Shown: positions 6,939 to 15,548, numbered from the stretch's first letter. The stretch: 35,196 nt of DNA from Bacteroidales bacterium (GCA_024694675.1 JAILJO010000008.1:1-35196), one strand, 5' to 3'. Made by a program: numbers and translations. Notes: generated from the letters alone by a model not told the origin.

Positions 6939-8321
6939 TCAGATAACCCCGCTGCCGGTCATTTCATCATCATTGTACCAGACGGCGAACTGGCCGGGGG
7001 AAATGCCCCTCTGGGGCGCATCGAAGAGGATATAGAGTCCGCTTTCACGCATGATAAGCGTAGCGCTCTGGAGCGGCTGGCGGTAGCGGATACGGACCCT
7101 CTGACGGCGCATTTCACCTGCCTTCATGGAAAGGTCCGGCCTTATCCAGTGAATCTCTTCCGGAGCTACCCTGAGGCAGAAACGGCTGAGCCCCTTGTGG
7201 TTATGCCCCTCCCCTACATAGACGATATTCTTTTCCGTATCCGTAGCTATCACGAATACCGGATCTGCATGTCCGCCCACCCTGAGGCCCTTTCTCTGGC
7301 CGATGGTATAGAACTGGGCGCCCTCATGCCTTCCGGCTATGACACCGTAAGGGTTGGCCTTCCAGCGGGTTTTCTTAATGTGATGCTTGCCGCTGCGGTA
7401 AGTCTCTGTCTCAAAGGCGATATCATATGAGAGCGGGGTGGAAAGCATCTTCAACTGGTTGTCAGAAAGATTCTCCAGCCCCTGGAACGGGCATTCTCCA
7501 AGGGGTTTGCCGTCTGATGTCAGGACCTTCTCCTCCGGGGCGTAATGAACGGTGCGGTCAAGCTCCTTGCCCGGCTTGAGCAAGGACGTGAGCAGTTCCT
7601 GCTGCCCCTTGTAAAGGCTATCCTGGGCATACCAGGCATCGTACACCTCCACAATATCCCCTTCCACGGACTCCAGTTTCTGCTTCAGGAACGTAGGAAG
7701 GTCCACCTTCCCCACAAAGCATATTCCCTGCGAGTCCTTCTTCTCTGCAGAAGGCAGTTCCGCTTCCTTTGCAATGTGCCGGACCTCCGGCTTGGTAAGA
7801 TTCCCAATCGGGAACATGGCCCTGGAGAGCTGCTCCTGGCTCAACTGGCACAGGAAATAGCTCTGATCCTTATTAGGATCCGTCCCTTCGAGGATACGCC
7901 ACAAGCCATCGGGACCCTCTTCCTTCCGCACATAATGCCCCGTAGCCACATAGTCAGCTCCATACTTGAGGGCGACTTCCATGAAGGCATCGAACTTGAT
8001 TTCCCTATTGCAGAGTACGTCAGGATTGGGTGTACGGCCTTTGGCGTACTCATCGAACATATAGTCCACAACCCTCTGGCGGTACTTCTTGGAAAGGTCC
8101 ACGAAAAAGAACGGGATGCCAATCTTGCGGGCGACCATCTCCGCCACGAAACGGTCTTCCTCCCATTCGCAGTCACCGTGGAGGGTGGCATCGGCATCGT
8201 GCCAGTTCTGCATGAACATGGCAAAAACGTCGTACCCTTCCTTCTTCAGGAGATACGCCGCCACGGAGGAATCAACCCCTCCGGAAAGCCCTACGCAGAC
8301 TTTAATCTTGCTCTTGTCCAT
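6939..8321 (-). CDS. mnmA: tRNA 2-thiouridylase MnmA with a large internal insertion
   Basis: MnmA uses ATP and persulfide sulfur to thiolate uridine 34 of Lys, Glu and Gln tRNAs in the cytoplasm. The protein has the PP-loop SGGVDSS (13-19), the catalytic cysteines C104 (in NPDVLCNREIKF) and C201 (in SQGICFVGK), ATGHY (126-130) and GQRKGL (341-346). It is 460 residues long, against about 360-370 for typical MnmA. The excess lies at about residues 227-325, between GDIVEV and the conserved GVIAGRHEGAQFYTIGQRKGL block. That is the entry to the central tRNA-recognition domain. The insert has ordinary codon use and is not a palindromic repeat. The gene runs divergently from the nucleosidase gene, with a -7 element 9 bases before the ATG. 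Function is certain; the role of the insert is unknown. Confidence 0.93.
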   Translation of the reverse strand: MDKSKIKVCVGLSGGVDSSVAAYLLKKEGYDVFAMFMQNWHDADATLHGDCEWEEDRFVAEMVARKIGIPFFFVDLSKKYRQRVVDYMFDEYAKGRTPNPDVLCNREIKFDAFMEVALKYGADYVATGHYVRKEEGPDGLWRILEGTDPNKDQSYFLCQLSQEQLSRAMFPIGNLTKPEVRHIAKEAELPSAEKKDSQGICFVGKVDLPTFLKQKLESVEGDIVEVYDAWYAQDSLYKGQQELLTSLLKPGKELDRTVHYAPEEKVLTSDGKPLGECPFQGLENLSDNQLKMLSTPLSYDIAFETETYRSGKHHIKKTRWKANPYGVIAGRHEGAQFYTIGQRKGLRVGGHADPVFVIATDTEKNIVYVGEGHNHKGLSRFCLRVAPEEIHWIRPDLSMKAGEMRRQRVRIRYRQPLQSATLIMRESGLYILFDAPQRGISPGQFAVWYNDDEMTGSGVI

Positions 8322-8329
8322 ACAGAATA

Positions 8330-8337
8330 CAAATATA
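8330..8337 (-). promoter_or_regulatory. Putative -7 element for mnmA
   Basis: TATATTTG on the minus strand is a perfect TAnnTTTG. It lies 9 bases from the mnmA ATG at 8321, which predicts a leader of about 5 bases. It faces away from the equivalent element of the divergent gene, with 13 bases between the two. No clear -33 element is present. Confidence 0.6.
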
Positions 8338-8350
8338 GCATTATTTTACG

Positions 8351-8358
8351 TATATTTG
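8351..8358 (+). promoter_or_regulatory. Putative -7 element for the nucleosidase operon
   Basis: TATATTTG matches TAnnTTTG perfectly and ends 6 bases before the ATG at 8364, so the transcript should be nearly leaderless. The -33 position would fall beside the opposing mnmA -7 element, so polymerase binding at the two promoters is likely to be mutually exclusive (inference). Confidence 0.6.
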
Positions 8359-8363
8359 TAAGT

Positions 8364-8993
8364 ATGAAAATTTGTATCATTGTAGCTATGGAGAGCGAGT
8401 ACGCTCTCATGGCAAAGCTTCTTGAAGAAGGCGGCGTCCCCGGTCATGAACTGGTGCTGGAACGCTGCGGTATGGGTAAAGTAAACGCCGCCGTTGTGGC
8501 AACGGAGATGATAGCCAGGGAAAAGCCTGATCTTGTGATATCCACAGGTGTTGCCGGAGCAACTTCACCCAAGGTGCATACCGGCTCATTCGTAGTCAGT
8601 GAAACCGTGGCATATCACGATGCCTGGTACGGCGAGGGCAATGCCTACGGCCAGGTTCAGGGCCTTCCGGCTGTGTTTACATCGCCTAAGGACCTGGTGG
8701 CCAAGGCAGCTGCGCATGGCGCGCTGGCAGGCCTCATCACCAGCGGAGACCGTTTCATTGAAAGCAAGGCAGAGGTACAGGCCATCAGGGAGCACTTCCC
8801 GGAGTCTCTTGCCGTTGACATGGAGTCCGGCGCCCTGGCACAGACCTGCTACCTTAAAGGAGTCCCGTTCATTTCCCTTCGCCTCATCTCCGACGGTGAC
8901 GACGACACCCACATGGAAGCCTACAAGAACTTCTGGCAGACTGCCGGCTCGGAGAGTTTCCGCATGGTACATTCATTCCTTGAATCCATATAA
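8364..8993 (+). CDS. mtnN: 5'-methylthioadenosine/S-adenosylhomocysteine nucleosidase
   Basis: The 209-residue protein opens with MKICIIVAMESE; E12 matches the catalytic-site glutamate of Escherichia coli MTAN. It carries VDMESGALAQTC (151-162; E154 binds the ribose) and RLISDGDDD (173-181), whose D177 is the purine-protonating aspartate. The enzyme cleaves adenine from methylthioadenosine and S-adenosylhomocysteine, relieving product inhibition of methyltransferases and recycling methionine. The same frame stays open for hundreds of bases upstream, antisense to mnmA; the ATG at 8364 fits the family N-terminus and the promoter. The ISDGDDD stretch differs slightly from the usual ISDxA, so futalosine-type substrates are possible. 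It heads a four-gene unit, with 11 bases to the next gene. Confidence 0.9.
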   Translation: MKICIIVAMESEYALMAKLLEEGGVPGHELVLERCGMGKVNAAVVATEMIAREKPDLVISTGVAGATSPKVHTGSFVVSETVAYHDAWYGEGNAYGQVQGLPAVFTSPKDLVAKAAAHGALAGLITSGDRFIESKAEVQAIREHFPESLAVDMESGALAQTCYLKGVPFISLRLISDGDDDTHMEAYKNFWQTAGSESFRMVHSFLESI

Positions 8994-9004
8994 AAACACA
9001 TATC

Positions 9005-9457
9005 ATGAACGAGAATCCTGAAACTCCAAAAAAGAAAAAATCCGGCTGGGGATGGCTTGTGTGGCTGCTTCTCATCCTTATTCTGGTTGGTTGCGGCTGG
9101 GGCTATTTCAAGTACCTGTGGGTATTCTCCGACGGCACCAAGACCGGAGAGCTCAACTCCCTCACATACACCGGATATATCTGGAAAACCTATGAAGGAG
9201 AGATTATCCTGAGCGGTTACGGCAGCAAGCAGAATAACTCCAGCGTGCAGTCCAAGACCTTCAAGTTCTCCGTCAAGGACCCCGAGGTCGCCCTTCAGCT
9301 TTCCAAGATGACCGGCTACCGCGTCACCGTCCACTATAAGGAATACAAGGGCGCACTCCCCTGGAGAGGCTATGAAAAGGCCGTGGTGGACTTCGTGAAT
9401 CCGGAGCCCGCTCCCGCATCAACCGTTTACGAAGAAGACGAACACCTCTTCCTATGA
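9005..9457 (+). CDS. Small single-pass membrane protein, conserved hypothetical
   Basis: I do not recognise a biochemical function. The 150-residue protein has a lysine-rich N-terminus, one strong membrane segment at about residues 14-35 (GWLVWLLLILILVGCGWGY) and a soluble domain of about 110 residues. That domain contains TGYIWKTYEGEI and a PWRGYEKAVVDF block near its end. Proteins of this general pattern are, as I recall, common and uncharacterised in Bacteroidales. By the positive-inside rule the C-terminal domain should be periplasmic. Its last 4 bases overlap the S9 peptidase start as ATGA, so the two are probably made together, next to a secreted enzyme. The tail is acidic (EEDEHLFL). 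Confidence 0.75.
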   Translation: MNENPETPKKKKSGWGWLVWLLLILILVGCGWGYFKYLWVFSDGTKTGELNSLTYTGYIWKTYEGEIILSGYGSKQNNSSVQSKTFKFSVKDPEVALQLSKMTGYRVTVHYKEYKGALPWRGYEKAVVDFVNPEPAPASTVYEEDEHLFL

Positions 9458-11481
9458 GAAAGCTTTCATTACTTTTATGGACGATGCTCTCCTGCACCGC
9501 CCTTTTTGCGCAGCGCGTAATTGACACCCGCGAAGCCCATCCCGGCAAGTACCTCACCATGGAGGAAGCCATATTCAAGGGAGTGGGCTACTGCCGCGCC
9601 CAGGCCGCCTGGCTGGACAACGATACCTTCGTCATGATGAAAGGCCGCGGCGAAGCCCCGGTTAAGGGCAGCGTAAAGACCACGGTCACAGAGGCTTACA
9701 AGATGGAACCACGCAAGCGCGGAGACGGTTGGATTACCTCCCCCGCCGGCTATGCCATCAAACTGGACGGCAGTTCCCTCTATGGCCGGAAGGACGGTAG
9801 GGAGATTCCCATCGGCCTGTCTGACGATGACAACATAGTCTACGGCGGTACCGCCATGCGCAACGAGTTCGGCTTCAGCAAGGGCTGGGAATGGTCCCCC
9901 TCCGGCAAGAGCGTCGCCTTTTACAGGAAGGACCAGACGGACGTCACGGTGTTCCCTCTCCTGGACATCAAGTCCCGCACCGGCAGCCTTGTGGAGCTCA
10001 AGTACCCCATGAACGGCATGACCTCGGAGAAGCTACGCATAGGCATCTACAGCTTCGAGAAGGAGAATACTGTGTGGCTGGATGTCACGGATTTCGGCGA
10101 GGACAGATATATCACCAACCTGGCTTGGAGTCCGGACGATGCCTTCATCTTCGCCCAGGTAGTTGACCGCGCCCAGCATCACATGCACCTTAACAAGTAC
10201 TCCGCCACAAGCGGAAAGCTTGTCAGGACCATCCTTACGGAGGAAAACGATGCCTGGATTGAGCCTCTGGACCCAGTCTGGTTCATCAAGGGCAGGAACG
10301 ATGTATTCCTCTACCGCACAGCCAACCGCGACGGCTGGCGCCACCTCTATCTGGTAGACACCGTCGGTACTGTCAGGCATCTTCCCACAGCTAACGGAGA
10401 CCTTGAATACCTCGGAAACGATGGCACAAATGTCTTCTACACCTCCGGAGAGCAGAATCCAGTTGGAAACCACCTCTTCAAGATGAAACTCCGCGTTCCG
10501 GCAAAGAAGGCTGTTGCAAAGGCATCCTTCTACAAGCCTGTAATGCTCACAAGCGGCCGCGGATGGCACAACGTGAGCCTCAATGAAGACTTTACCTGGT
10601 TCCTTGACAACTGCAGCAATACAAGTACGCCTTCAGTTGTTACACTGCGTTCTACTGACGGCAAGAAGAGCCGCGAGCTGTTCGCTTTGGACGATCCTCT
10701 TAAGGACTATGCCTCCTGCAAGGTGGAACTGGGGACAGTGCCCTCTGCCGATGGCGCCTTCGAGAACTATTACCGCCTTGTCTATCCAAAGGATTTCGAC
10801 CCCGCAAAGAAGTATCCTGTAATAGTTTACGTCTACGGCGGTCCTCACAGCCAGATGGTTCAGGACGCATGGCTGGGAGAAATCCGCATGTGGGAAATGC
10901 TCATGGCGCAGCGCGGATACGTGGTGTACGTCCAGGACAATCGTGGCACTCAGAACCGCGGCCTTGCCTTCGAGCAGGCCATCAATCGCCAGTGCGGCAA
11001 GGCGGAGATGGAAGACCAGATTGTTGGCATCAGGCACCTCATGGAGAATCCCTGGGTAGATTCTTCCCGCATCGGCGTCCATGGCTGGAGTTACGGCGGT
11101 TTCATGACAATATCGCTAATGACAACCTATCCTGAAATCTTCAAGCTGGGCGTCGCCGGCGGTCCGGTCATTGACTGGAAATGGTACGAAATCATGTACG
11201 GAGAACGCTACATGGATAACCCTGAGACCAATCCGGAAGGCTTTGAGAGCACATCTCTGATCAATAAGGCAAAGAACCTGAAAGGCAAGCTCCTCATCTG
11301 CCAGGGTGCCGTTGACGACACCGTGGTCTGGGAGCACAGCCTCAGCTTCATCCAGGAGTGTATAGACAACAATATCCAGGTGGACTACTTCCCCTACCCG
11401 GTTGCCCAGCACAACGTCTTCGGCCGTAACCGCATCCACCTCATGGACAAAGTGACAATGTATTTTGAAGATTATCTGTAA
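9454..11481 (+). CDS. Secreted S9-family peptidase (dipeptidyl peptidase IV-like)
   Basis: The 675-residue protein has a signal peptide (MRKLSLLLWT...ALFA, cleavage likely before Q20). A beta-propeller domain follows (about 35-430), with NEFG (137-140) where DPP IV-like enzymes place substrate-binding glutamates. The C-terminal alpha/beta-hydrolase domain carries the catalytic Ser546 in GWSYGGF, an aspartate at D621/D622 in GAVDD, and H653 in AQHNVFG. DPP IV-like enzymes remove N-terminal dipeptides, often after proline, and act in the periplasm or at the cell surface. In asaccharolytic Bacteroidota they support growth on peptides. The start overlaps the upstream stop as ATGA, and its stop overlaps lpd as TAATG. 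Exact cleavage preference cannot be read from sequence. Confidence 0.92.
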   Translation: MRKLSLLLWTMLSCTALFAQRVIDTREAHPGKYLTMEEAIFKGVGYCRAQAAWLDNDTFVMMKGRGEAPVKGSVKTTVTEAYKMEPRKRGDGWITSPAGYAIKLDGSSLYGRKDGREIPIGLSDDDNIVYGGTAMRNEFGFSKGWEWSPSGKSVAFYRKDQTDVTVFPLLDIKSRTGSLVELKYPMNGMTSEKLRIGIYSFEKENTVWLDVTDFGEDRYITNLAWSPDDAFIFAQVVDRAQHHMHLNKYSATSGKLVRTILTEENDAWIEPLDPVWFIKGRNDVFLYRTANRDGWRHLYLVDTVGTVRHLPTANGDLEYLGNDGTNVFYTSGEQNPVGNHLFKMKLRVPAKKAVAKASFYKPVMLTSGRGWHNVSLNEDFTWFLDNCSNTSTPSVVTLRSTDGKKSRELFALDDPLKDYASCKVELGTVPSADGAFENYYRLVYPKDFDPAKKYPVIVYVYGGPHSQMVQDAWLGEIRMWEMLMAQRGYVVYVQDNRGTQNRGLAFEQAINRQCGKAEMEDQIVGIRHLMENPWVDSSRIGVHGWSYGGFMTISLMTTYPEIFKLGVAGGPVIDWKWYEIMYGERYMDNPETNPEGFESTSLINKAKNLKGKLLICQGAVDDTVVWEHSLSFIQECIDNNIQVDYFPYPVAQHNVFGRNRIHLMDKVTMYFEDYL

Positions 11482-12806
11482 TGTATAAGTTAGCAATTAT
11501 CGGTGGCGGTCCCGGAGGTTATGTAGCAGCTGAAAAGGCCGCAAAGGCCGGGATGAGCGTTGTTCTGTTCGAGGCCGGGGAACTTGGCGGTGTGTGCCTG
11601 AATGAGGGCTGTATTCCCACAAAAACGCTGCTTTACAGCGCAAAGATTTACGATTATGCCGCCCATGGGGACAGGTATGGGGTAAACTTCGAGGGCGCCA
11701 GCCTGGACTTCCCTGCCGTCATGAAGAGGAAGGAAAAGGTGGTCAAAAAGCTTGTAGGTGGCATCAAGGTAAGGATGAGGAACTCCGGTGTGGAGGTTGT
11801 GAAGGCATCGGCATATATCAATGGACCTTGCGAAGGCGGGTTCAGCATTACGGCGGAAGAGACGGAGTACCAGGCGGAGAAGTTGCTTCTGTGCACCGGT
11901 TCGTCGGCAGTCGTCCCCCCTATTCCGGGACTCGCAGATTCGGATGCCGTAGTCACCAACCGGGAAATCCTGCAACTGGAGGAAAGGCCTGAGAGTCTGG
12001 TGGTTATAGGCGGCGGTGTAATAGGCATGGAGTTCGCCAGCTTCTTCAATTCCATCGGCACTAAGGTGACGGTGGTTGAGATGCTGCCAAAGATTTTGGG
12101 GCCTATGGACGATGAAGTATCGGCAATGCTCCAGGCGCAGTACGCAAAGAAGGGCGTGGAGTTCCACCTCAGCTGCAAAGTAACCGCCATCGAAGGGAAT
12201 GCCGTGGTGTACGAGACACCGGAAGGCGAGGTCTGCAGGGCTATCGGCGACAAGATTCTCCTCTCTGTGGGACGTCGTCCCAACCTCAAGGGATACGGTC
12301 TGGAGAACCTTGGAGTGGCCTGCGGACGCGGAATAGAGGTGGATGACCACATGCGGACGTCGGTCCATGGCGCATATGCTGCAGGCGACGTCACTGCTCT
12401 CTCAATGCTGGCCCACACGGCCTCCAGGCAGGCGGAAGTAGCCATTAACGACATGCTTGGCAAGGACGATGAAATGCGTTACGACGCCATCCCGGGAATC
12501 GTCTATACCAATCCGGAAGTGGCCGGAGTGGGCGCTCTCAAGGGAGAACGCGATCTCAAACTTCCCATGGCCTACAGCGGCCGTTTCGTAGCGGAAAACG
12601 AGCGTGGAGAAGGCCTCTGCAAGATTATCCTTGAAGGCTCCCGCGTCACGGGCGTACATATGCTCGGAAATCCCTGCTCTGAGATTATTGCCGCGGCAGC
12701 AGTAGCCATCTCCCGCGGCTGCACCGTGGAAGACCTGCTTAAGGTGGTATTCCCCCACCCTACGGTTGGTGAGATTATCAAAGAGACGCTGGCATCAGCG
12801 GAATAG
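11481..12806 (+). CDS. lpdA: Dihydrolipoamide dehydrogenase (E3)
   Basis: This 441-residue class I pyridine-nucleotide disulfide oxidoreductase reoxidises dihydrolipoamide of 2-oxoacid dehydrogenase or glycine-cleavage complexes. The FAD motif GGGPGG is at residues 8-13 and the redox disulfide C39/C44 is in GGVCLNEGCIPTK. An NAD motif follows in VVIGGGVIGME, and the C-terminal base is H426 with E431 in FPHPTVGE. All catalytic residues are present. The gene follows the S9 peptidase with a 1-base stop/start overlap. Its 3' end overlaps the convergent lipoate ligase gene by 12 bases, so two genes of lipoate metabolism face each other. The E1 and E2 subunits are not in the window. Confidence 0.94.
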   Translation: MYKLAIIGGGPGGYVAAEKAAKAGMSVVLFEAGELGGVCLNEGCIPTKTLLYSAKIYDYAAHGDRYGVNFEGASLDFPAVMKRKEKVVKKLVGGIKVRMRNSGVEVVKASAYINGPCEGGFSITAEETEYQAEKLLLCTGSSAVVPPIPGLADSDAVVTNREILQLEERPESLVVIGGGVIGMEFASFFNSIGTKVTVVEMLPKILGPMDDEVSAMLQAQYAKKGVEFHLSCKVTAIEGNAVVYETPEGEVCRAIGDKILLSVGRRPNLKGYGLENLGVACGRGIEVDDHMRTSVHGAYAAGDVTALSMLAHTASRQAEVAINDMLGKDDEMRYDAIPGIVYTNPEVAGVGALKGERDLKLPMAYSGRFVAENERGEGLCKIILEGSRVTGVHMLGNPCSEIIAAAAVAISRGCTVEDLLKVVFPHPTVGEIIKETLASAE

Positions 12807-13709
12807 CACGGAGATATCGTCAATTCCGTCAAAATAGTCCCTCACGGGAACGGTACAAAGGTCTTCAACGCGAAGGCCTTTGATCTTTTCTGCAAGCTCC
12901 GAGACCGGTTTTGAGCCTATGAAATCACCTTCAAAGGAGACTTCTGTCAGGACTCCGCGTTTAATGGAATAATTGGCCGTGACGGTGCCGCAGGAGAATT
13001 TCTGGGTGTTGCGGAAATCTGTCTTTGGCGAATGGCCGTAGCGCCATTCCCAGGAGCGGAACTTGGAGGAGGCAATTTGTTCTATTTCTGCTACTTGCTC
13101 TGCAGGGAGCGGCTCTGGGGCCTCTCCTCCAAGGGCGTTGTGGAGAGATGCCTGGAACTCTTGGATTGTGCTGTATGGAAGGTATTCCTTGAGATTTGCA
13201 ACTTTTGAACGCACGGACTGCACACCTGCAGCAGAGAGTTTGCCGCCAGGCGTTGAGAGGGCGTTCAAGAGAGTCTCCAGATTCACGTCAAACATCAATG
13301 TGCCGTGAACAAAGATACGGTCTCCGGCAAGACGTTTGGCATAGCCGGAACACTTGCGGCCGTACACCATGATGTCGTTACGTCCTGTAAGTTCGGCAGG
13401 GGCACCGAGCTTGCGAAGAGCCTCAGCGACCCTTGCAGGCCCGTCTTCATAGCCTACGAAGGTGTAATTAAGGTTGCCAAGGTCGTGATAGACGGCGCCT
13501 CCGCCGGACACGCGGCGAACCAGTTCTATGCCGTTTGCATCAATGAACGGGAGGTTAACCTCCGCGTATGCGCTCTGGTTAAGGCCTATGATTACGGACG
13601 GCTTGTTCTGCCACAGATAGAAACCCTCGAAATCCGTATGCTCCAGCACATAGCTGTCGAAAGCCATGTTGAAATGCGGGTCCAGGGATGTGTTCAAAAT
13701 GGTTTTCAT
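12795..13709 (-). CDS. lplA: Lipoate-protein ligase A
   Basis: The 304-residue protein has RRVSGGGAVYHD (65-76), the catalytic lysine K119 in GRKCSGYAKR and VHGTLMFD (134-141). These are the signatures of LplA-type ligases that adenylate lipoate and transfer it to lipoyl domains. A C-terminal accessory domain of the LplA type (about 215-304) is also present, so the enzyme can probably do both half-reactions. The usual K(I/V)SG is KCSG here, a mild variation. The start overlaps the ABC-F stop as ATGA, so it is the second gene of that unit. It converges on the E3 gene lpd with a 12-base overlap. Scavenging of external lipoate is the likely role; octanoate transfer is the alternative. Confidence 0.92.
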   Translation of the reverse strand: MKTILNTSLDPHFNMAFDSYVLEHTDFEGFYLWQNKPSVIIGLNQSAYAEVNLPFIDANGIELVRRVSGGGAVYHDLGNLNYTFVGYEDGPARVAEALRKLGAPAELTGRNDIMVYGRKCSGYAKRLAGDRIFVHGTLMFDVNLETLLNALSTPGGKLSAAGVQSVRSKVANLKEYLPYSTIQEFQASLHNALGGEAPEPLPAEQVAEIEQIASSKFRSWEWRYGHSPKTDFRNTQKFSCGTVTANYSIKRGVLTEVSFEGDFIGSKPVSELAEKIKGLRVEDLCTVPVRDYFDGIDDISVLFR

Positions 13710-15478
13710 ATCTCTGAAAGTTCCAGCCAGCGCATTTCTGCGGCGTCAAGTTCGTCTTTCAGCGCCGCATATCTAGAAGATGCGGCCTGCAACTCATCCA
13801 GGCCCAGAGTACCGCCTGAGAGTTTGGCCTCCAGTTCTGCCTTTTCCGACTCCAGCGCAGTGAGAGTGCCTTCCAGGGCCTTGAGTTCCTGCTGTTCCTT
13901 CCAGGTAAGCTTACGGACCGCAGCCGTTTTTACTTTTCCTTGAGATGTGGTTTCTTCCGGCTTTGCGCTCCGTGCAGCCTCATAGTCCTTGATAAACGAA
14001 CGGTACTCCGTGTAGTTGCCAATGAAGTCCTTCACAACGCCGTCTCCGCAGAACACAAAGAGATGGTCCACAAGGCGGTCAAGGAAATGGCGGTCGTGGG
14101 AAACTATGACCAGCGAGCCCTTGAACTCCAGGAGGTATTCTTCAAGGATATCCAAAGTAACAATATCCAGGTCATTGGTGGGCTCGTCAAGAATCAGGAA
14201 ATTGGGTTCCTGCTTGAGAATTGTGAGCAGATACAGTCTGCGCTTTTCCCCACCGGAGAGCCTCTCAACGGGGTTGTTGAGCATATCGTGAGTGAAGAGG
14301 AACCGACCCAACAAATGTGTGTCATTCACGGTTTCAAGCACGGTCTGGCCGGGCTTGAACTGCATTCCGCTCTGGTGGTAGTAGCCAATCTTGAGGGATT
14401 CCCCAAGCTGGACGACTCCTTCCATACGGCCACCCAAGGACGGGTCCCAGCCTCTTGTAATGAGGTTAAGGAAAGTGGTTTTGCCTGCTGCATTGCGGCC
14501 AACTATTCCAATGCGCTCATAGCGCTGGAAATTGTATGTGAAGTCCTTGAGGTAGCACTTCCCTTCCCACCAGAAGCTCACGCCCTTGCAGTCAATGACC
14601 TTGTTTCCAAGGTATGTGGGGCCTTTGGCCTTGGTTTCCGACAGATCTACCTTATTTATGGTATATGCATCCGCAGCACGCTCTTTGATGGCCTCAAATG
14701 CCTGTTTACGGTATTTGGCCTTGCCTGTACGGGCGCAGGGAGATGCGTGAATCCATTCCAGTTCACGGCGGAAAACATTGCGGACCTTCTCTGTCTCTGC
14801 GTTGTAATTGTCTATGCGTTCCTGACGCTTTTCAAGGAAGTTGGTGTAGTCTCCGCGGTAGATATAGATGCTGCCGCGGTCCATTTCCATGACCGTGTTA
14901 CACACACGGTCCAGGAAATAGCGGTCGTGCGTTACCATGAAAAGCGTGCAGCGGCTGTGCTTGAGGCGGTTTTCCAGGAATTCTATGGCATCCGTGTCCA
15001 GATGGTTGGTGGGCTCGTCCATTATATAGAAATCGGCCTCAGAAGCAAGCATCTGGGTAATGGCAACACGCTTGACTTCGCCTCCGGAGAGGTCCTTCAT
15101 CAGAGTGTCCGGAGCCAGCCCAAACTGAGTCAGGAGCTGGTTTACCCGCCTTTCGTACTCCCAGTAGTGGTCCTGGTCCAGATGGGCCGTCCACTCCGTG
15201 GAGTTGTCCATAATCTGGGCAAGGACAGACTTCTCCGGGGCATAGTCATAATCCTGCTCCAGGAATGCTATGCGTATATCTTTAAGGAATAGGACCTTTC
15301 CGCCGCTGTCAGAACTGTCTTTGCCGGCAAGTATCCTCAGAAGAGACGTCTTCCCCGTGCCGTTAGGGGCAATGAGGGCAACCTTATCGCCCTCATTCAC
15401 ATTAAACCCAATACCCTGAAACAGCACCTTGGGGCCGTAGGATTTGGAAATATTCTCTATCTGCAGGTAACTTGCCAT
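13706..15478 (-). CDS. ABC-F family ATPase (Uup-like)
   Basis: The 590-residue protein contains two ABC ATPase domains and no membrane segment, as in ABC-F translation factors. Domain 1 has APNGTGKTS (37-45), LSGGE (130-134) and DEPTNHLD (154-161). Domain 2 has GRNAAGKTT (327-335), LSGGE (407-411) and DEPTNDLD (431-438). The linker contains RRELEWIHASPCARTGKAK, close to the Uup type. The C-terminus from about 520 is a charged region and coiled coil, also Uup-like. Uup-type proteins act on ribosomes and affect transposon excision; an antibiotic-resistance role is not indicated. A -7 element sits 8 bases before the ATG. The lipoate ligase gene follows with a 4-base overlap. Confidence 0.92.
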   Translation of the reverse strand: MASYLQIENISKSYGPKVLFQGIGFNVNEGDKVALIAPNGTGKTSLLRILAGKDSSDSGGKVLFLKDIRIAFLEQDYDYAPEKSVLAQIMDNSTEWTAHLDQDHYWEYERRVNQLLTQFGLAPDTLMKDLSGGEVKRVAITQMLASEADFYIMDEPTNHLDTDAIEFLENRLKHSRCTLFMVTHDRYFLDRVCNTVMEMDRGSIYIYRGDYTNFLEKRQERIDNYNAETEKVRNVFRRELEWIHASPCARTGKAKYRKQAFEAIKERAADAYTINKVDLSETKAKGPTYLGNKVIDCKGVSFWWEGKCYLKDFTYNFQRYERIGIVGRNAAGKTTFLNLITRGWDPSLGGRMEGVVQLGESLKIGYYHQSGMQFKPGQTVLETVNDTHLLGRFLFTHDMLNNPVERLSGGEKRRLYLLTILKQEPNFLILDEPTNDLDIVTLDILEEYLLEFKGSLVIVSHDRHFLDRLVDHLFVFCGDGVVKDFIGNYTEYRSFIKDYEAARSAKPEETTSQGKVKTAAVRKLTWKEQQELKALEGTLTALESEKAELEAKLSGGTLGLDELQAASSRYAALKDELDAAEMRWLELSEI

Positions 15479-15485
15479 AACTATA

Positions 15486-15493
15486 CAAAGATA
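15486..15493 (-). promoter_or_regulatory. Putative -7 element for the ABC-F/lplA unit
   Basis: TATCTTTG on the minus strand fits TAnnTTTG and ends 8 bases from the ATG at 15478, predicting a leader of about 4 bases. No convincing -33 element is seen at about 20 bases upstream. Confidence 0.5.
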
Positions 15494-15548
15494 CTAAAAC
15501 TTCTCATCCCTACACACACAAGGCTCCGCCAAGGTGTCAAAAAGTGGC

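Noticed and set aside
7545..8363. Long open frame on the + strand antisense to mnmA and continuous with mtnN
   Set aside because: The encoded sequence has no recognisable domain and is a mirror of mnmA codons. The nucleosidase family starts at the ATG at 8364, next to a promoter element.
13940..15292. 450-codon open frame on the + strand
   Set aside because: It lies wholly antisense to the ABC-F gene, whose two ATPase domains are complete. The translated frame has no domain or family pattern.
13706..15478. ABC-F gene as an antibiotic resistance determinant
   Set aside because: The linker and C-terminal coiled coil are of the housekeeping Uup type, and the gene sits in an operon with lipoate ligase and shows no sign of transfer.
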